From the NCBI RefSeq assembly GCF_000276685.1, contig NC_018108.1, positions 1,302,001-1,366,000 of the forward strand: 64,000 nucleotides of DNA. Reading direction: 5' to 3'. Positions 39,798-49,505 of this stretch are shown in pieces. Both the position numbers and the translations under genes were made by a program. Position 1 is the first letter of the stretch; each line of letters starts with the position of its first letter. Under the pieces are notes generated by a model, which saw nothing but the letters and a program-made list of their open reading frames with translations, made no database searches and was not told the DNA's origin. The DNA comes from Taylorella equigenitalis ATCC 35865. GTDB taxonomy: Bacteria; Pseudomonadota; Gammaproteobacteria; Burkholderiales; Burkholderiaceae_B.

Positions 39798-41341
39798 TTA
39801 ATCCTCTGAATTTTTATGCGTTATTTTAACTGAATCGGGTATCAGTACAGCTTGGCAATGTTCTTTCAGTTTATTAATAAAATCATTTTTCTCAATCTTA
39901 TCCATGACCACAGCCATTTTTGCATTGTGTTCCTCATCACGCTTTTGCTTAAGGGTGAAAGACACTTCTCCTAATTCAAACTCAACCGCAACAGCACGTC
40001 CAAAATAATCTGATAAAAACTTACTAAATTTCTTTTTAGTATTTTCCTGATTAGACTGTAATAACTCAGATTTTAGAAATATGGTATCGTCTTCAGTTTT
40101 TACATACTGTGAGTTAATTGCAATTTGTTGCACCAACCCCGTTTCTTTAAAAGTTTGTACAACCTCAATCCATGATTGAGCATTTAAATTAGAGAAAACT
40201 ACTCTTTGATCAGGACTTTTTTTTTACCCTCTGACTGTTGCAGAGGAACTAGCGTATCTGGAGAAGCTAGTGAAATCATGCGCAAGCAAGCCATCATAAA
40301 TCCAGAATACTCATCTGGAGAGTATCCCAATTCCTTTCTGCTATGTATTGCTATGCTATAGAAAAGCTGCAACAAGTCAGGATCTGCAACTTTAGATAGC
40401 TCTTGAATATCTTCAAATAGCAAATCATCTTCGCTTATAGTTTTAGGAATTCTCTGTTCAATTGCAATTTTAGAAATTAAAGAAGCCAAATCCTCAAGAG
40501 CTTGTGAAAATGAAAAACCTCTATTTGCTAGTTCATCTGTTACTTCTTTTAATCCAGTAGCATCAGCAGATAAGAGATTTTTTAAAAGTCGAGCTAAGAA
40601 AGTATGGTCTATAGAACCTAGCATCCCCCTTACTGAATCTAAGGTAATATTATTAGAAGAAAAAGCAATAGCTTGATCTGTTATAGACAAAGCATCTCTC
40701 ATAGAACCAGAAGCTGCTTGGGCTAACAATTTTAAAGCTGATTTTTCGTATGAAACCGACTCTTTTTCTAAGATGTATTCTAAGTGAGAAACAATCTGTT
40801 CTGGAGACATGTTCTTCAAATTAAATTGAAGACATCTTGATACTACGGTAATAGGTATTTTTTGGGGATCTGTAGTAGCAAGTATAAATTTAACGTGCGG
40901 AGGGGGCTCTTCTAAAGTTTTAAGCATAGCATTAAATGCTGTGCCAGAAAGCATATGAACCTCATCTATAGTATAGACCTTAAATCTACCTACTGATGGA
41001 GCATAAATGGCTTGCTCAATCAATGCGGCCATGTCCTCTACCCCACGGTTTGAAGCAGCATCAAACTCCATATAATCTACAAATCTACCCTCATCAATTT
41101 GCGTACATGCACGACAAACACCGCAGGGTTTAGATGTGATTCCTGTTTCACAATTAAGTGATTTAGCAAGTATACGAGCTAAAGTAGTTTTACCTACTCC
41201 ACGAGTACCAGTGAACAACCACGCATGATGAAGACGTTCCGTATCCAAAGCGTGTGTCAAGGCTTTAACAACATGATCCTGACCAACAAGACTTGAAAAA
41301 ACCCTAGGTCGCCACTTGCGAGCAAGTACTAGATAGCTCAT
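39798..41341 (-). CDS. dnaX: DNA polymerase III tau/gamma subunits, with programmed -1 frameshift
   Basis: Clamp-loader ATPase. Start at the ATG 41341-41339 ([12 protein letters not shown]), matching E. coli; an in-frame extension of 13 codons is unlikely. Domains: Walker [14 protein letters not shown], zinc site C-x8-CGVCRAC, sensor region [10 protein letters not shown]. The zero frame ends at 40199, giving a gamma form of about 380 residues ending GKKKVLIKE. At A9 (40225-40217 in the minus sense) a -1 shift enters the frame that is open from there to 39798, giving a tau form of about 514 residues; that C-terminal part ([16 protein letters not shown], then a pol III alpha-binding-type domain) has the expected composition. 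Upstream of ybaB-recR. Confidence 0.93.
40217..40225 (-). promoter_or_regulatory. A9 slippery site for dnaX frameshifting
   Basis: Coding strand GAGGGT-A9-GTCC. Zero-frame AAA AAA AAA then GTC; a -1 slip joins the tau frame. AGAGGG right before the run is Shine-Dalgarno-like. A perfect 7-bp hairpin (40164-40170 with 40174-40180) lies about 35 bases beyond, further than a usual stimulator. Ribosomal slippage and polymerase slippage on A9 are both possible. Confidence 0.75.
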
Positions 41342-41357
41342 TGAAATTCCTAAAAAG

Positions 41358-41456
41358 AAGAGTGAGCCTGACTTCGGCACTGGATCTGCACAGCTGTGGC
41401 TGCTTCGTTCCCGACCTGACCAGATTCACTGCCGACCCATGCGAAGGGGCCCACCG
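41358..41456 (-). ncRNA. ffs: Signal recognition particle 4.5S RNA
   Basis: Minus-strand RNA of about 95-99 nt. It contains the diagnostic SRP core GGTCAGGTCGGGAACGAAGC with the asymmetric loop and a GGAA-type apical loop variant, and the ends pair (GGTGGGCC near 41455 with GGCTCACT near 41361, 8 bp). Ends are approximate. Located between dnaX and the AddA-like gene. Confidence 0.92.
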
Positions 41457-41483
41457 AACAGAATTTTAACACAACGGTAACAA

Positions 41484-44400
41484 TCAAAGATCAATGAATT
41501 CGCAGGTTTCTAATACGAGGAGTTTCTTAATAACAGGCTTATCATTAAATGATTGTAAATACTTAGCGTACATGTTTAATTGCGGTGTATATACTCTAAT
41601 CATACGCCCAATAAAATCCTCATATTCTTCGTCTTCATGTTTTATATTAGTTTTGAAATCAACAAGCAACCAATGATCCCCGTTATCCACTACAACGTCG
41701 AACCTACGCTCAGTTGCCATTTCATCAAAAAGAGACCACTCTTGCATAGCATTCGCATTAGTTAACAACCACTTCACAGTATGATTATCATATGCTTTTA
41801 ACAGCAACTTAATTACTCGAGTAGTTGCTCCTGTCAAGGCTACATTTGGAAGACCCAATGTATGCAAATGTTTTTGAACCAAACCACGTGCATTTTTTAT
41901 TCTTTCAAAATCCCAACCTACTAATTTATCTCGACCCATTCTTTCAAGCCACATGTGAACTACATGACCTACACATGAAATATACTGATCGTCAAATTGC
42001 CATGTTTTACTTTCTCTTATTGCAAGGTTGGCAATAGAAGAACTATCAGCAGTTGGAACCTTAAACTCATCTATAGTTAATCGCTTAATAATAGATTTAT
42101 CGATTAAAGTAGTAACTTTTTCATCTTGAATTTCTTCGGAAGGAACATAGTTTTTAGTAATTGAAAACTCATCTGTTTCTTGCAACCCTAGTTGACCTGC
42201 AATTGATCCTGCAGAAACTGTTTCATTTTTATTAGTGATATTTACAAACAAATGCAATTTTCTTTTGGCTCTAGTGCATGCAACATAAATCAGTCGCATG
42301 GTTTCGAATTCATCTCTTTCTTTATTTCTCTGGTTTATAAGATCAAACAAATCGTCTTTAACTCCAGTACCCTTATGACCTACAGAACTAACTAGAAAAC
42401 TATTACCATAATTTTCAAATTCAATTAAATTTGCTTGATTATTAGGAGGTTTTCTATTTAGTCCAAAAAGAATTACTTCATCAAACTCCAATCCTTTTGC
42501 TGAATGCATAGTCATAATTTCAACTGCTGGACCAGAAACCACATCCTGAGCATAAAGTTTTTGAAGATTTCTTTCAAAACCCTCAATATCAATAGCTCCA
42601 TAGGGTGACGATTTCTCAAGAAGCTCTATCACTCGTTTTATATTTGCCTGCTGAATCTCAGAACTATAAATTTTATTTGCACCTAAATCCTCCCAAACCA
42701 TAGAAACAAATTGAGGAAAAGCCACTCTAGGATAATTCAGCGGATTTCTTAAAAGAATGTCACTAACATAAAACAACCTCATAAACTCATTTTCGTCGAT
42801 TGATTTTTTAAAATTAGAGTCTTTTAAAACTTCACGTAATGCTGAAGCAGGAGATACATTTTTGCGTGATTCAAAAATTCTAGTTAAAGTTTTAAGAGTT
42901 AAACCACACATTGGTGATCGCAATATAGACATCCATGCGAGTCTGTCTCCTTTATGACTAAGAAGCCTAATAAGTTGAACTAAGTCCATTATTTCTTCAG
43001 TATCTCCTAGAGATACCATTTCTACAGCTTTAACACTGATACCAGCCGATACCAATTGCTCAACTAGATTTTCTAAATGACTTCTAGACTTAACTAAAAT
43101 TCCAACTGGCTTTGATGAGTTTGGATGACTTTCTAATGCTTTTTTGGCAATGTTTACCGCATTTTCATAGCACCCTTTTGTATCTTTTAAGAAGCTGTGA
43201 ATTTGGACGCAATCTTCACTTGAAGCATCTTTGAATGATTCTGAAGGGGTATAACTTATTGCACCCAAAACTGGATTATCTTTTAATGGAAATTTTTTAG
43301 AAAATTTGTTGTTTACCCAATCAATAATATTTTTGTTAGATCGAAAATTTACACTAAGGCTTAAAAACTCAAGCGGAATATCACCCACTACACCAATTTG
43401 ATCTGATAAAGGTAATCCGATATTTCTTTTTGCTTTCTCAGCATAATCAATAAATATCCCAACTTCTGCCTGCCGAAACCTATAAATAGATTGCATCGGG
43501 TCGCCAACTAAGAATATAGTTCTACCATCCCCAACGGACCATCCTGATGTGATTTTTTCAAGAAGCTGCTTTTGATTGAAATTTGTATCTTGAAATTCAT
43601 CAATCAAAATATGATGCAAATCATTATCAATTTTTAAAAGCAAATCTGACGGGTCATCTGCTTCACCTAATGCTGTTAATGCTCTAATAGAAGACTCATT
43701 AAAATCAATAATTGAATAGTTTGAGAAAACTTCATTTAATTTTTCTAAAGCAAGCCCCAATGTCGCATAGAAGATTTCTAAGTTTTGAGCTAGGCTATTA
43801 AATTGATCAGGTAATAAACATATTTTTTTAAGAGCATCTTCTAATTTGTGATCTTCTTCATGTCTTTTTAAAAAATCTTTAAAGCCCTCAATTCCAACAT
43901 CTTCAGGAGTAATACGCGGTAGGTTTTGTATTTTCTTTCTAACAGTTCCAGGACTCTTTGTAAGCACCTCAGCCCTAACTATTTTCCAAAAAGGGACATA
44001 TTCAATTTCAAAACCTGGACAAAAACTTGGATTATCTATATCTAAAAATCCCTTGTGCCATGCAAGATCATCAAAATATTTACTTTTAATAATTGGCCAT
44101 AAGTCATTTTTAACTTCCACACTATCTAAAGTCTCTTTTAGTTCATTCAAATACTCCTTAGATATGCTCTCGTATGATTGATTAAACAACTCTTGGGATG
44201 GAACATTGCGTTTAATTAAATCCTGCCAATTCAAACGCTTATGTAGCATTTGAATCATTAACCGTCTGAATCCATCAAAATCCATATCTAGATGATCTAA
44301 CACCTGTCGTAAAAAAGGGTGATCATCATATTCTTCAATCATCAAATCAACAGCTTCATGAAATAATGACTCAGCATTTTCTGTAAATTCAACACCTGCA

Positions 44401-44813
44401 CCTACACCTGATATCAATGGAGTGTTAGAAATTAAATTCTTAGTAAAAGAATCTATGGTCCTAATCCTAAACCTATCTAAATTTTCAAGAATTTTCCAAT
44501 TCTTTTCTTTGTCTCTTTGAATAACTTTATTAGCTAATTCCCATGAGAGCTTTTCAAATTCAGACTCAGGTTCTGGATTGGAATGATTCAAAAGCTTTTC
44601 ATAAACTCTATCGAGCATTTCTGAGGCTGCTTTTTTAGTAAAAGTAATAGCAAGAATTTGCTCTGGCTTCTCTACCACACATAAAAGAGAAAGAATTCTG
44701 GTGGAAAGTATCTCTGTCTTTCCTGACCCAGCTGGAGCTTGAACTATATAAGATTTGCTTGAATCTAAAGCCAAATCACGTTGTTTCTGATCGGCAGCAA
44801 TTTTTTTATTCAT
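41484..44813 (-). CDS. AddA-like UvrD-family helicase with C-terminal nuclease
   Basis: Superfamily 1 helicase for end resection at DNA breaks. From the ATG 44813 it has 1,109 residues: Walker A APAGSGKTEIL at about 26-36, motif II ILIDEFQDT, LVGDPMQSIYRFRQAE, SVNFRSNK, IMTMHSAKGLEFDEV and LIYVACTRAKRKL. The C-terminus carries a RecB-type nuclease (RRFDVVVDNG..LLVDFKT). It overlaps the stop of the upstream AddB-like gene (ATGAATAA), so they form an AddAB-type pair; a farther upstream start would add 9 residues. It could substitute for RecBCD; no recB, recC or recD is in the window. Confidence 0.88.
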   Translation of the reverse strand: MNKKIAADQKQRDLALDSSKSYIVQAPAGSGKTEILSTRILSLLCVVEKPEQILAITFTKKAASEMLDRVYEKLLNHSNPEPESEFEKLSWELANKVIQRDKEKNWKILENLDRFRIRTIDSFTKNLISNTPLISGVGAGVEFTENAESLFHEAVDLMIEEYDDHPFLRQVLDHLDMDFDGFRRLMIQMLHKRLNWQDLIKRNVPSQELFNQSYESISKEYLNELKETLDSVEVKNDLWPIIKSKYFDDLAWHKGFLDIDNPSFCPGFEIEYVPFWKIVRAEVLTKSPGTVRKKIQNLPRITPEDVGIEGFKDFLKRHEEDHKLEDALKKICLLPDQFNSLAQNLEIFYATLGLALEKLNEVFSNYSIIDFNESSIRALTALGEADDPSDLLLKIDNDLHHILIDEFQDTNFNQKQLLEKITSGWSVGDGRTIFLVGDPMQSIYRFRQAEVGIFIDYAEKAKRNIGLPLSDQIGVVGDIPLEFLSLSVNFRSNKNIIDWVNNKFSKKFPLKDNPVLGAISYTPSESFKDASSEDCVQIHSFLKDTKGCYENAVNIAKKALESHPNSSKPVGILVKSRSHLENLVEQLVSAGISVKAVEMVSLGDTEEIMDLVQLIRLLSHKGDRLAWMSILRSPMCGLTLKTLTRIFESRKNVSPASALREVLKDSNFKKSIDENEFMRLFYVSDILLRNPLNYPRVAFPQFVSMVWEDLGANKIYSSEIQQANIKRVIELLEKSSPYGAIDIEGFERNLQKLYAQDVVSGPAVEIMTMHSAKGLEFDEVILFGLNRKPPNNQANLIEFENYGNSFLVSSVGHKGTGVKDDLFDLINQRNKERDEFETMRLIYVACTRAKRKLHLFVNITNKNETVSAGSIAGQLGLQETDEFSITKNYVPSEEIQDEKVTTLIDKSIIKRLTIDEFKVPTADSSSIANLAIRESKTWQFDDQYISCVGHVVHMWLERMGRDKLVGWDFERIKNARGLVQKHLHTLGLPNVALTGATTRVIKLLLKAYDNHTVKWLLTNANAMQEWSLFDEMATERRFDVVVDNGDHWLLVDFKTNIKHEDEEYEDFIGRMIRVYTPQLNMYAKYLQSFNDKPVIKKLLVLETCEFIDL

Positions 44814-47619
44814 ATTTAGCCTCTTCATCGTTAGATTCAAAAATTCTTAAAAAAGGTTTAATCTCACAATATTTCATATCTTCTTTGTCAATGTATACGT
44901 TTGGAGATATACCGTCCTTAATCTCATCTAACAAATCATTTATTTTGGACTTCCAAGTCTTAAGCAAATCCCACCAATCCGCCTCTGTAAATTTAAAAAC
45001 ATCATGATTTAATTCGTCATTAAAATATGATTGGACATCATCAACAAAACCCACATAGGTTTTAAGAACTGACCCTTGTGCCAATTTCCCTTGATGTAAA
45101 AATACATTGCTTACACCTATCAAATTTTCCGATATCTCTTCCTCAATTGAGCATGCGTAAAATGGCAATTGACATTTTTTGAGCCTATCTCTATCAATCC
45201 AATACTTCTTCATACTGGTTGAAGTGAGTGGCTTTCCAGTTTTGTAATCGATAATAAAATACTTATCACCTACTCGATCTACCCTATCAACTTTAAAATT
45301 GATATCCATATATTCTTTCGTATATATTTCATTCTTTTCAACATGAACAACTTCAAAAGGCGATCGTGAACTTATCTCTTGTTGAATAAAATACACCATA
45401 ACCGCTTTAGCTGCGGATTTAATGGCATTTTGCATATTTACAGATTCAATGTGTGCCAATACTTCATTAGCTGATTGATCGATAATCAGATCAAGTTCTA
45501 AACTCAAATCCTCTATTTTCGTGACGGACGATGAACTTCTATACTTTTTATAAAATAACTCTAAAATTTTGTGATAAAAATCTCCCTTAATTGATGCGTT
45601 GTAATCATCTTTTGGATAAGGTCGTAATTCATCAACATTCAGACGATATTTTGCATAATTCCAAAGAGGATTGATTGACTGCAACTCAATCATATGAGCC
45701 CCTCCTCTTTTAATTTCATCCTCAAAGGTAAGACCATCTCTATCATCTAAAGTCTGCATAATAGCTTTATCTCTTTTTGGGATGGCAATAGGTTTTAAAA
45801 CCTCCATTTTTTCCATATAAGGTATCAAAAAGGAGCTAGGATAAATCTTTCTATTTTCCTCTAAATCTGAATAACTAAGAATTACATCATTTGAAGTGTG
45901 CAAAATCCCGTTAAAAATCTGCTCCGAAAGTTCCCAAGTGCTATTCCAGGTTGTTAAATCAACTCCTGCATTAATCTGAGAAAGCAATGGAATTAGAGGA
46001 TTGTATGAAGGTGATGGTGGCAATGTATTACTTTGCAAGCCACAAACCCATACATGGTCCCATCTACCACCTTCGACTTCGTAAAGTCCCATGATATCAA
46101 GCTTAGAATCAGCTTCCCTTTGTACTTGGAACATAGTGTTAGACAGCAATTTTTTAAATAGATCTACAGCTTCGTATACATCTATTTTTGGAAGCATCTG
46201 ATGCATAGAACTTAGGGTTTTAAGAACATTGTCTAAGGCTGTGCAAAGCTGATAATTGGTGCTATTTTGAGGTGCATCTGCTGGAAATTCAAACTCTGTA
46301 AGAGTGATCCTAAACGCATCAGCCCAATGACTTATATCCTTTTGCCCAGCATTAATCCAGTCATCATTTTCATTAAAAAGAGTCTCGGTTTTTTTGTGAA
46401 TATGTTTATACATCAATTCACTTAATTGTTTATGAGATATAAATTTACCTTTACGTTTTCTAAGCAAATAATCTAAATGTGCCAGTGTCTCACGTTCAGA
46501 CTCGGAAAAACCAAATTCGGCGTTTAAGAAAGCATTGCCAACTAATTGAAGTGGAATTTTTTGTTTATGAAAGTTAAGAATCAACTCAAACCAACATATT
46601 ACTGAGCGAATTAAACTCCATTCATCTAAGTTGCGACCCAATGAGATATGCCAGTGTTTTTGATTTGCAAGTTCACGTTCAATTAATAGCAAATTATTTT
46701 GAAGATTAGGAACTACAATAGCCAATCTTTTGTTTGGATTAGAAGCCATTAAATGAGAAGCCCAGTCAATCGCATACTTAAGCTCAGTCTCTATACTATC
46801 AGCACTGAATAATGAAATATTTTGAGCACGTGGTCTTTTGGTATATAACACATGAATTTCTGACCCTTTGTCTCGACATAAAGTTAAGAATTTTTTCATG
46901 TAGGGTGTGATTTTATAAAAGCCGTGAAGGATTATATGTTTCGGCGATTTGAGTATCCCACCTCTAATAGAATCCAAAACTAAATCTTCTAAATTTACGG
47001 AATCACATAAATTTTTATTATTTATAACTTTTAGATATCGTTCATGCCACTTAGTGAAAATCTCATACTCAGGAGTTTTTTCTACTGGTCTAACTTTTAT
47101 AGAATAATCATGAATTAATTTATGTGCTTTCATTGCCAACCTTGTGGCTTTTGATTCTGAAAGCATAGGCAATACGAATTTCTCTTCCTCCGATTGTTTT
47201 TGAATTTGAGAGGTCAAATTATTCGAATCTATAAGATCGTTAATCAGTTTCTGAGCAATTGACAGGTCGGAATTATTTGCCCTATTTTTAAAATTGGAAC
47301 GATTTGTAGCTACACCTTTGGAAGGCTTATCTAAAACTTTACTCCAATAAAAACTCTCTGCAATATCATTTAACACAACCGGCATATTTGGGAATTCAAA
47401 CTGCAAATCAAGAAGGTAATTCTTAATCCACCTTTTAAAGGTAAAAGTACTTGGCAGTTCAAATATTTTTTTATTATGATCATCTTTTTTATGTTGATCG
47501 ATCAATTGCCTACGTACGTCAAACGTAAGCCTATTACTAGCAGCCAAGATTAAGGTTTCTTTAGGATTAAGTTTATTGAGTTCTTCTAAGGTACATGATT
47601 GAATTTCTGATAGTGGCAT
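44806..47619 (-). CDS. AddB-like PD-(D/E)XK nuclease/helicase-fold subunit
   Basis: 937 residues, partner of the AddA-like helicase downstream. No Walker A is visible: the N-terminus reads NPKETLILAASNRLTFDVRR, as in proteobacterial AddB proteins whose motor is inactive. The C-terminal third has the nuclease signature (DINFKVDRVDRVGDKYFIID followed by YKTGK). The four-Cys iron-sulfur cluster of Bacillus AddB was not recognised. Overlaps the next gene by 8 bases. Confidence 0.82.
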   Translation of the reverse strand: MPLSEIQSCTLEELNKLNPKETLILAASNRLTFDVRRQLIDQHKKDDHNKKIFELPSTFTFKRWIKNYLLDLQFEFPNMPVVLNDIAESFYWSKVLDKPSKGVATNRSNFKNRANNSDLSIAQKLINDLIDSNNLTSQIQKQSEEEKFVLPMLSESKATRLAMKAHKLIHDYSIKVRPVEKTPEYEIFTKWHERYLKVINNKNLCDSVNLEDLVLDSIRGGILKSPKHIILHGFYKITPYMKKFLTLCRDKGSEIHVLYTKRPRAQNISLFSADSIETELKYAIDWASHLMASNPNKRLAIVVPNLQNNLLLIERELANQKHWHISLGRNLDEWSLIRSVICWFELILNFHKQKIPLQLVGNAFLNAEFGFSESERETLAHLDYLLRKRKGKFISHKQLSELMYKHIHKKTETLFNENDDWINAGQKDISHWADAFRITLTEFEFPADAPQNSTNYQLCTALDNVLKTLSSMHQMLPKIDVYEAVDLFKKLLSNTMFQVQREADSKLDIMGLYEVEGGRWDHVWVCGLQSNTLPPSPSYNPLIPLLSQINAGVDLTTWNSTWELSEQIFNGILHTSNDVILSYSDLEENRKIYPSSFLIPYMEKMEVLKPIAIPKRDKAIMQTLDDRDGLTFEDEIKRGGAHMIELQSINPLWNYAKYRLNVDELRPYPKDDYNASIKGDFYHKILELFYKKYRSSSSVTKIEDLSLELDLIIDQSANEVLAHIESVNMQNAIKSAAKAVMVYFIQQEISSRSPFEVVHVEKNEIYTKEYMDINFKVDRVDRVGDKYFIIDYKTGKPLTSTSMKKYWIDRDRLKKCQLPFYACSIEEEISENLIGVSNVFLHQGKLAQGSVLKTYVGFVDDVQSYFNDELNHDVFKFTEADWWDLLKTWKSKINDLLDEIKDGISPNVYIDKEDMKYCEIKPFLRIFESNDEEAKYE

Positions 47620-47690
47620 AGGTCACCAATTTGCAAGATGTTTCATTAATTATAGTCTGCTAAAATTTATAAAATTTTTATTAATTTAAT

Positions 47691-48209
47691 ATGAATAACG
47701 AGCAGCTTAAACATCTGAGAGCTTGTGCAAAACAATTAGAGAAATCAAAAAATTGGGAAAATCTTATTAAATTTATCTCAAACGTAAATCCGAAAGATCT
47801 AATTAGTATTTGTGATGAATTGCTTGCACTTAGAGCAGGAAACCTTAAGACACCTAGCATTTCAGCTTCAAAAGCTGCACTAGAAGAAGTTTTACAAAGC
47901 GAGGTAGATATTCCATCATGTGACAAAATCAAAGATGGATATGCAATTAGGTACTCTGGCTCTACTTTTAATCCAGACCTTCCTGGCCCAAAGGATGGAT
48001 TTATTTGGTCTGCACAAGAAGAATTTATGTTTAATTTACGTAATTCTGGTGAGGAAGAGGTAAATAAATTTCTTAAGGATCTTCAGGCTAAAGCGGCAAT
48101 ACCAACTTGGGACTTATCTGTTGAACTAGGAAATCGAGAAAGTCATAAGGGCACTATCATATTCAGATACACACGATTAACAGAAAATACTCAACTGAGT
48201 ATCTTTTAG
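47691..48209 (+). CDS. Uncharacterised 172-residue cytoplasmic protein
   Basis: I do not recognise this protein. No signal peptide or membrane segment. The N-terminal 60 residues are helical (LRACAKQLEKSKNWENLIKF), the rest is mixed, with GPKDGFIWSAQEEFMF as a striking motif. It starts 71 bases from the divergent AddB-like gene and ends 9 bases before the O-antigen-ligase-like gene, so it may share that transcript. Codon use is like the neighbours, so it is probably real. Confidence 0.7.
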   Translation: MNNEQLKHLRACAKQLEKSKNWENLIKFISNVNPKDLISICDELLALRAGNLKTPSISASKAALEEVLQSEVDIPSCDKIKDGYAIRYSGSTFNPDLPGPKDGFIWSAQEEFMFNLRNSGEEEVNKFLKDLQAKAAIPTWDLSVELGNRESHKGTIIFRYTRLTENTQLSIF

Positions 48210-48218
48210 GATTAACTT

Positions 48219-49505
48219 ATGCACCCATTAGTAGAAAAGACATTTATCTTAGGTGTGATTACATTTTTAGTATACGGTTGTGCCTTGGCTAATGGCTATT
48301 CTGTTGCCTATGTACTCCTTATATTAGCTAGTCTAGCCACTTTTTATAAATCAAAAAAACTTAATAGCTATTACAAAATGTCTGCATGGGATTGGGCACT
48401 GTTTATCAGTATGACCGCCATGGTTTTGATTTCATTCGCTGTCAGTTTATATTATGGTGAATCTGGTAGATATTTTGATCGCCCAAGCAAAATTTTGATT
48501 GGTTTACTGTTCGTATACTGTCTTAGATTTGTAGAAATTAAAAGATGGCTTTTTATATTGTGCATTCAATGTGGTGCTATCGTTTTTGGTGTATTTGCCA
48601 TACAAGATGTCTTTTTCTTCAATTTAGAAAGAGCTCAAGGGGGTATGCTTGAAATCCATTTCGGAAATTTTGCCTTAGTTTGGGGCTTAGGATCGCTACT
48701 GTCCCTATTTCACCTGCACGGTTTAAAAAATAAGAAAATTTTTATCGGGTTAGGGATTTTAGGTTTTGTTATGGGAATTTTCGCATCTATACTTTCTGGC
48801 TCTCGAGGAGGATGGATATATGTTCCCATGGGTTTTGTACTTGTTTCTCTTTTTACTTTTAAATCTCTAAAGCATTCACTATTACTTATATTTTCTTCCT
48901 TTGTTTTTGTAGTTGTTGCTGCATTCTCAGCCTATCACTACTCACCTGCAATCAAGGAAAGGGTGGATATGACCTATGAAACCTTATTTAAAGATTTATC
49001 AGAAATTAAAGTTTTGGATACTTCCATTACTGCTAGATTTGAAATGTGGTATTTAGCTTCTGAGATGATAAAAGTACATCCCATTATCGGATGGGGCGAT
49101 GTTCAATATTTAAAATTTATGAAATGGGGCTTCTTAGATGGCCATATTTCTCAGAAGGTTTACAAACATAGACACCCACATAATGAATACTTAAATGAAT
49201 TCGTTAAGAGAGGTATTTTTGGTTTTCTTGCACTTATTTCCTTGTATTTAATCAGCTTTGCATACTTTTTTAAAAACGCCCGTTCAAACTATTCTTCTGA
49301 AGTAAAACTACCGGCTGGTATAGGTGCGATATTTGTAAGTGGTTATATGGTATTTGGTTTAACTCAAGCTGTGTTCAGCCACAATGAGGGAACTATGTAT
49401 TGGATTTTAGGGGTTGGAATTTTCTGGGCACTTACCAGGTATGCAGAAAACTCCCACAAATCATCCGAACTTATACCCACTCACAGTGACGCCACCCATA
49501 GCTGA
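48219..49505 (+). CDS. O-antigen ligase-like membrane protein (Wzy/WaaL family)
   Basis: 428 residues, about ten to twelve hydrophobic segments, with the large periplasmic loop expected of the family. The polymerase/ligase motifs are there: ILSGSRGGWIYVP around residue 190 and HPHNEYLNEFVKRGIFGF around 320. The family joins O-antigen to lipid A-core or polymerises polysaccharide; no LPS glycosyltransferases are adjacent, so the substrate is unknown. The 3' end overlaps the convergent dioxygenase gene by 45 bases. Confidence 0.85.
   Translation: MHPLVEKTFILGVITFLVYGCALANGYSVAYVLLILASLATFYKSKKLNSYYKMSAWDWALFISMTAMVLISFAVSLYYGESGRYFDRPSKILIGLLFVYCLRFVEIKRWLFILCIQCGAIVFGVFAIQDVFFFNLERAQGGMLEIHFGNFALVWGLGSLLSLFHLHGLKNKKIFIGLGILGFVMGIFASILSGSRGGWIYVPMGFVLVSLFTFKSLKHSLLLIFSSFVFVVVAAFSAYHYSPAIKERVDMTYETLFKDLSEIKVLDTSITARFEMWYLASEMIKVHPIIGWGDVQYLKFMKWGFLDGHISQKVYKHRHPHNEYLNEFVKRGIFGFLALISLYLISFAYFFKNARSNYSSEVKLPAGIGAIFVSGYMVFGLTQAVFSHNEGTMYWILGVGIFWALTRYAENSHKSSELIPTHSDATHS

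Noticed and set aside
39798-40136. A separate small gene between ybaB and dnaX
   Set aside because: The same frame is open upstream to the A9 run of dnaX and encodes the tau C-terminal domain; it is not independent.
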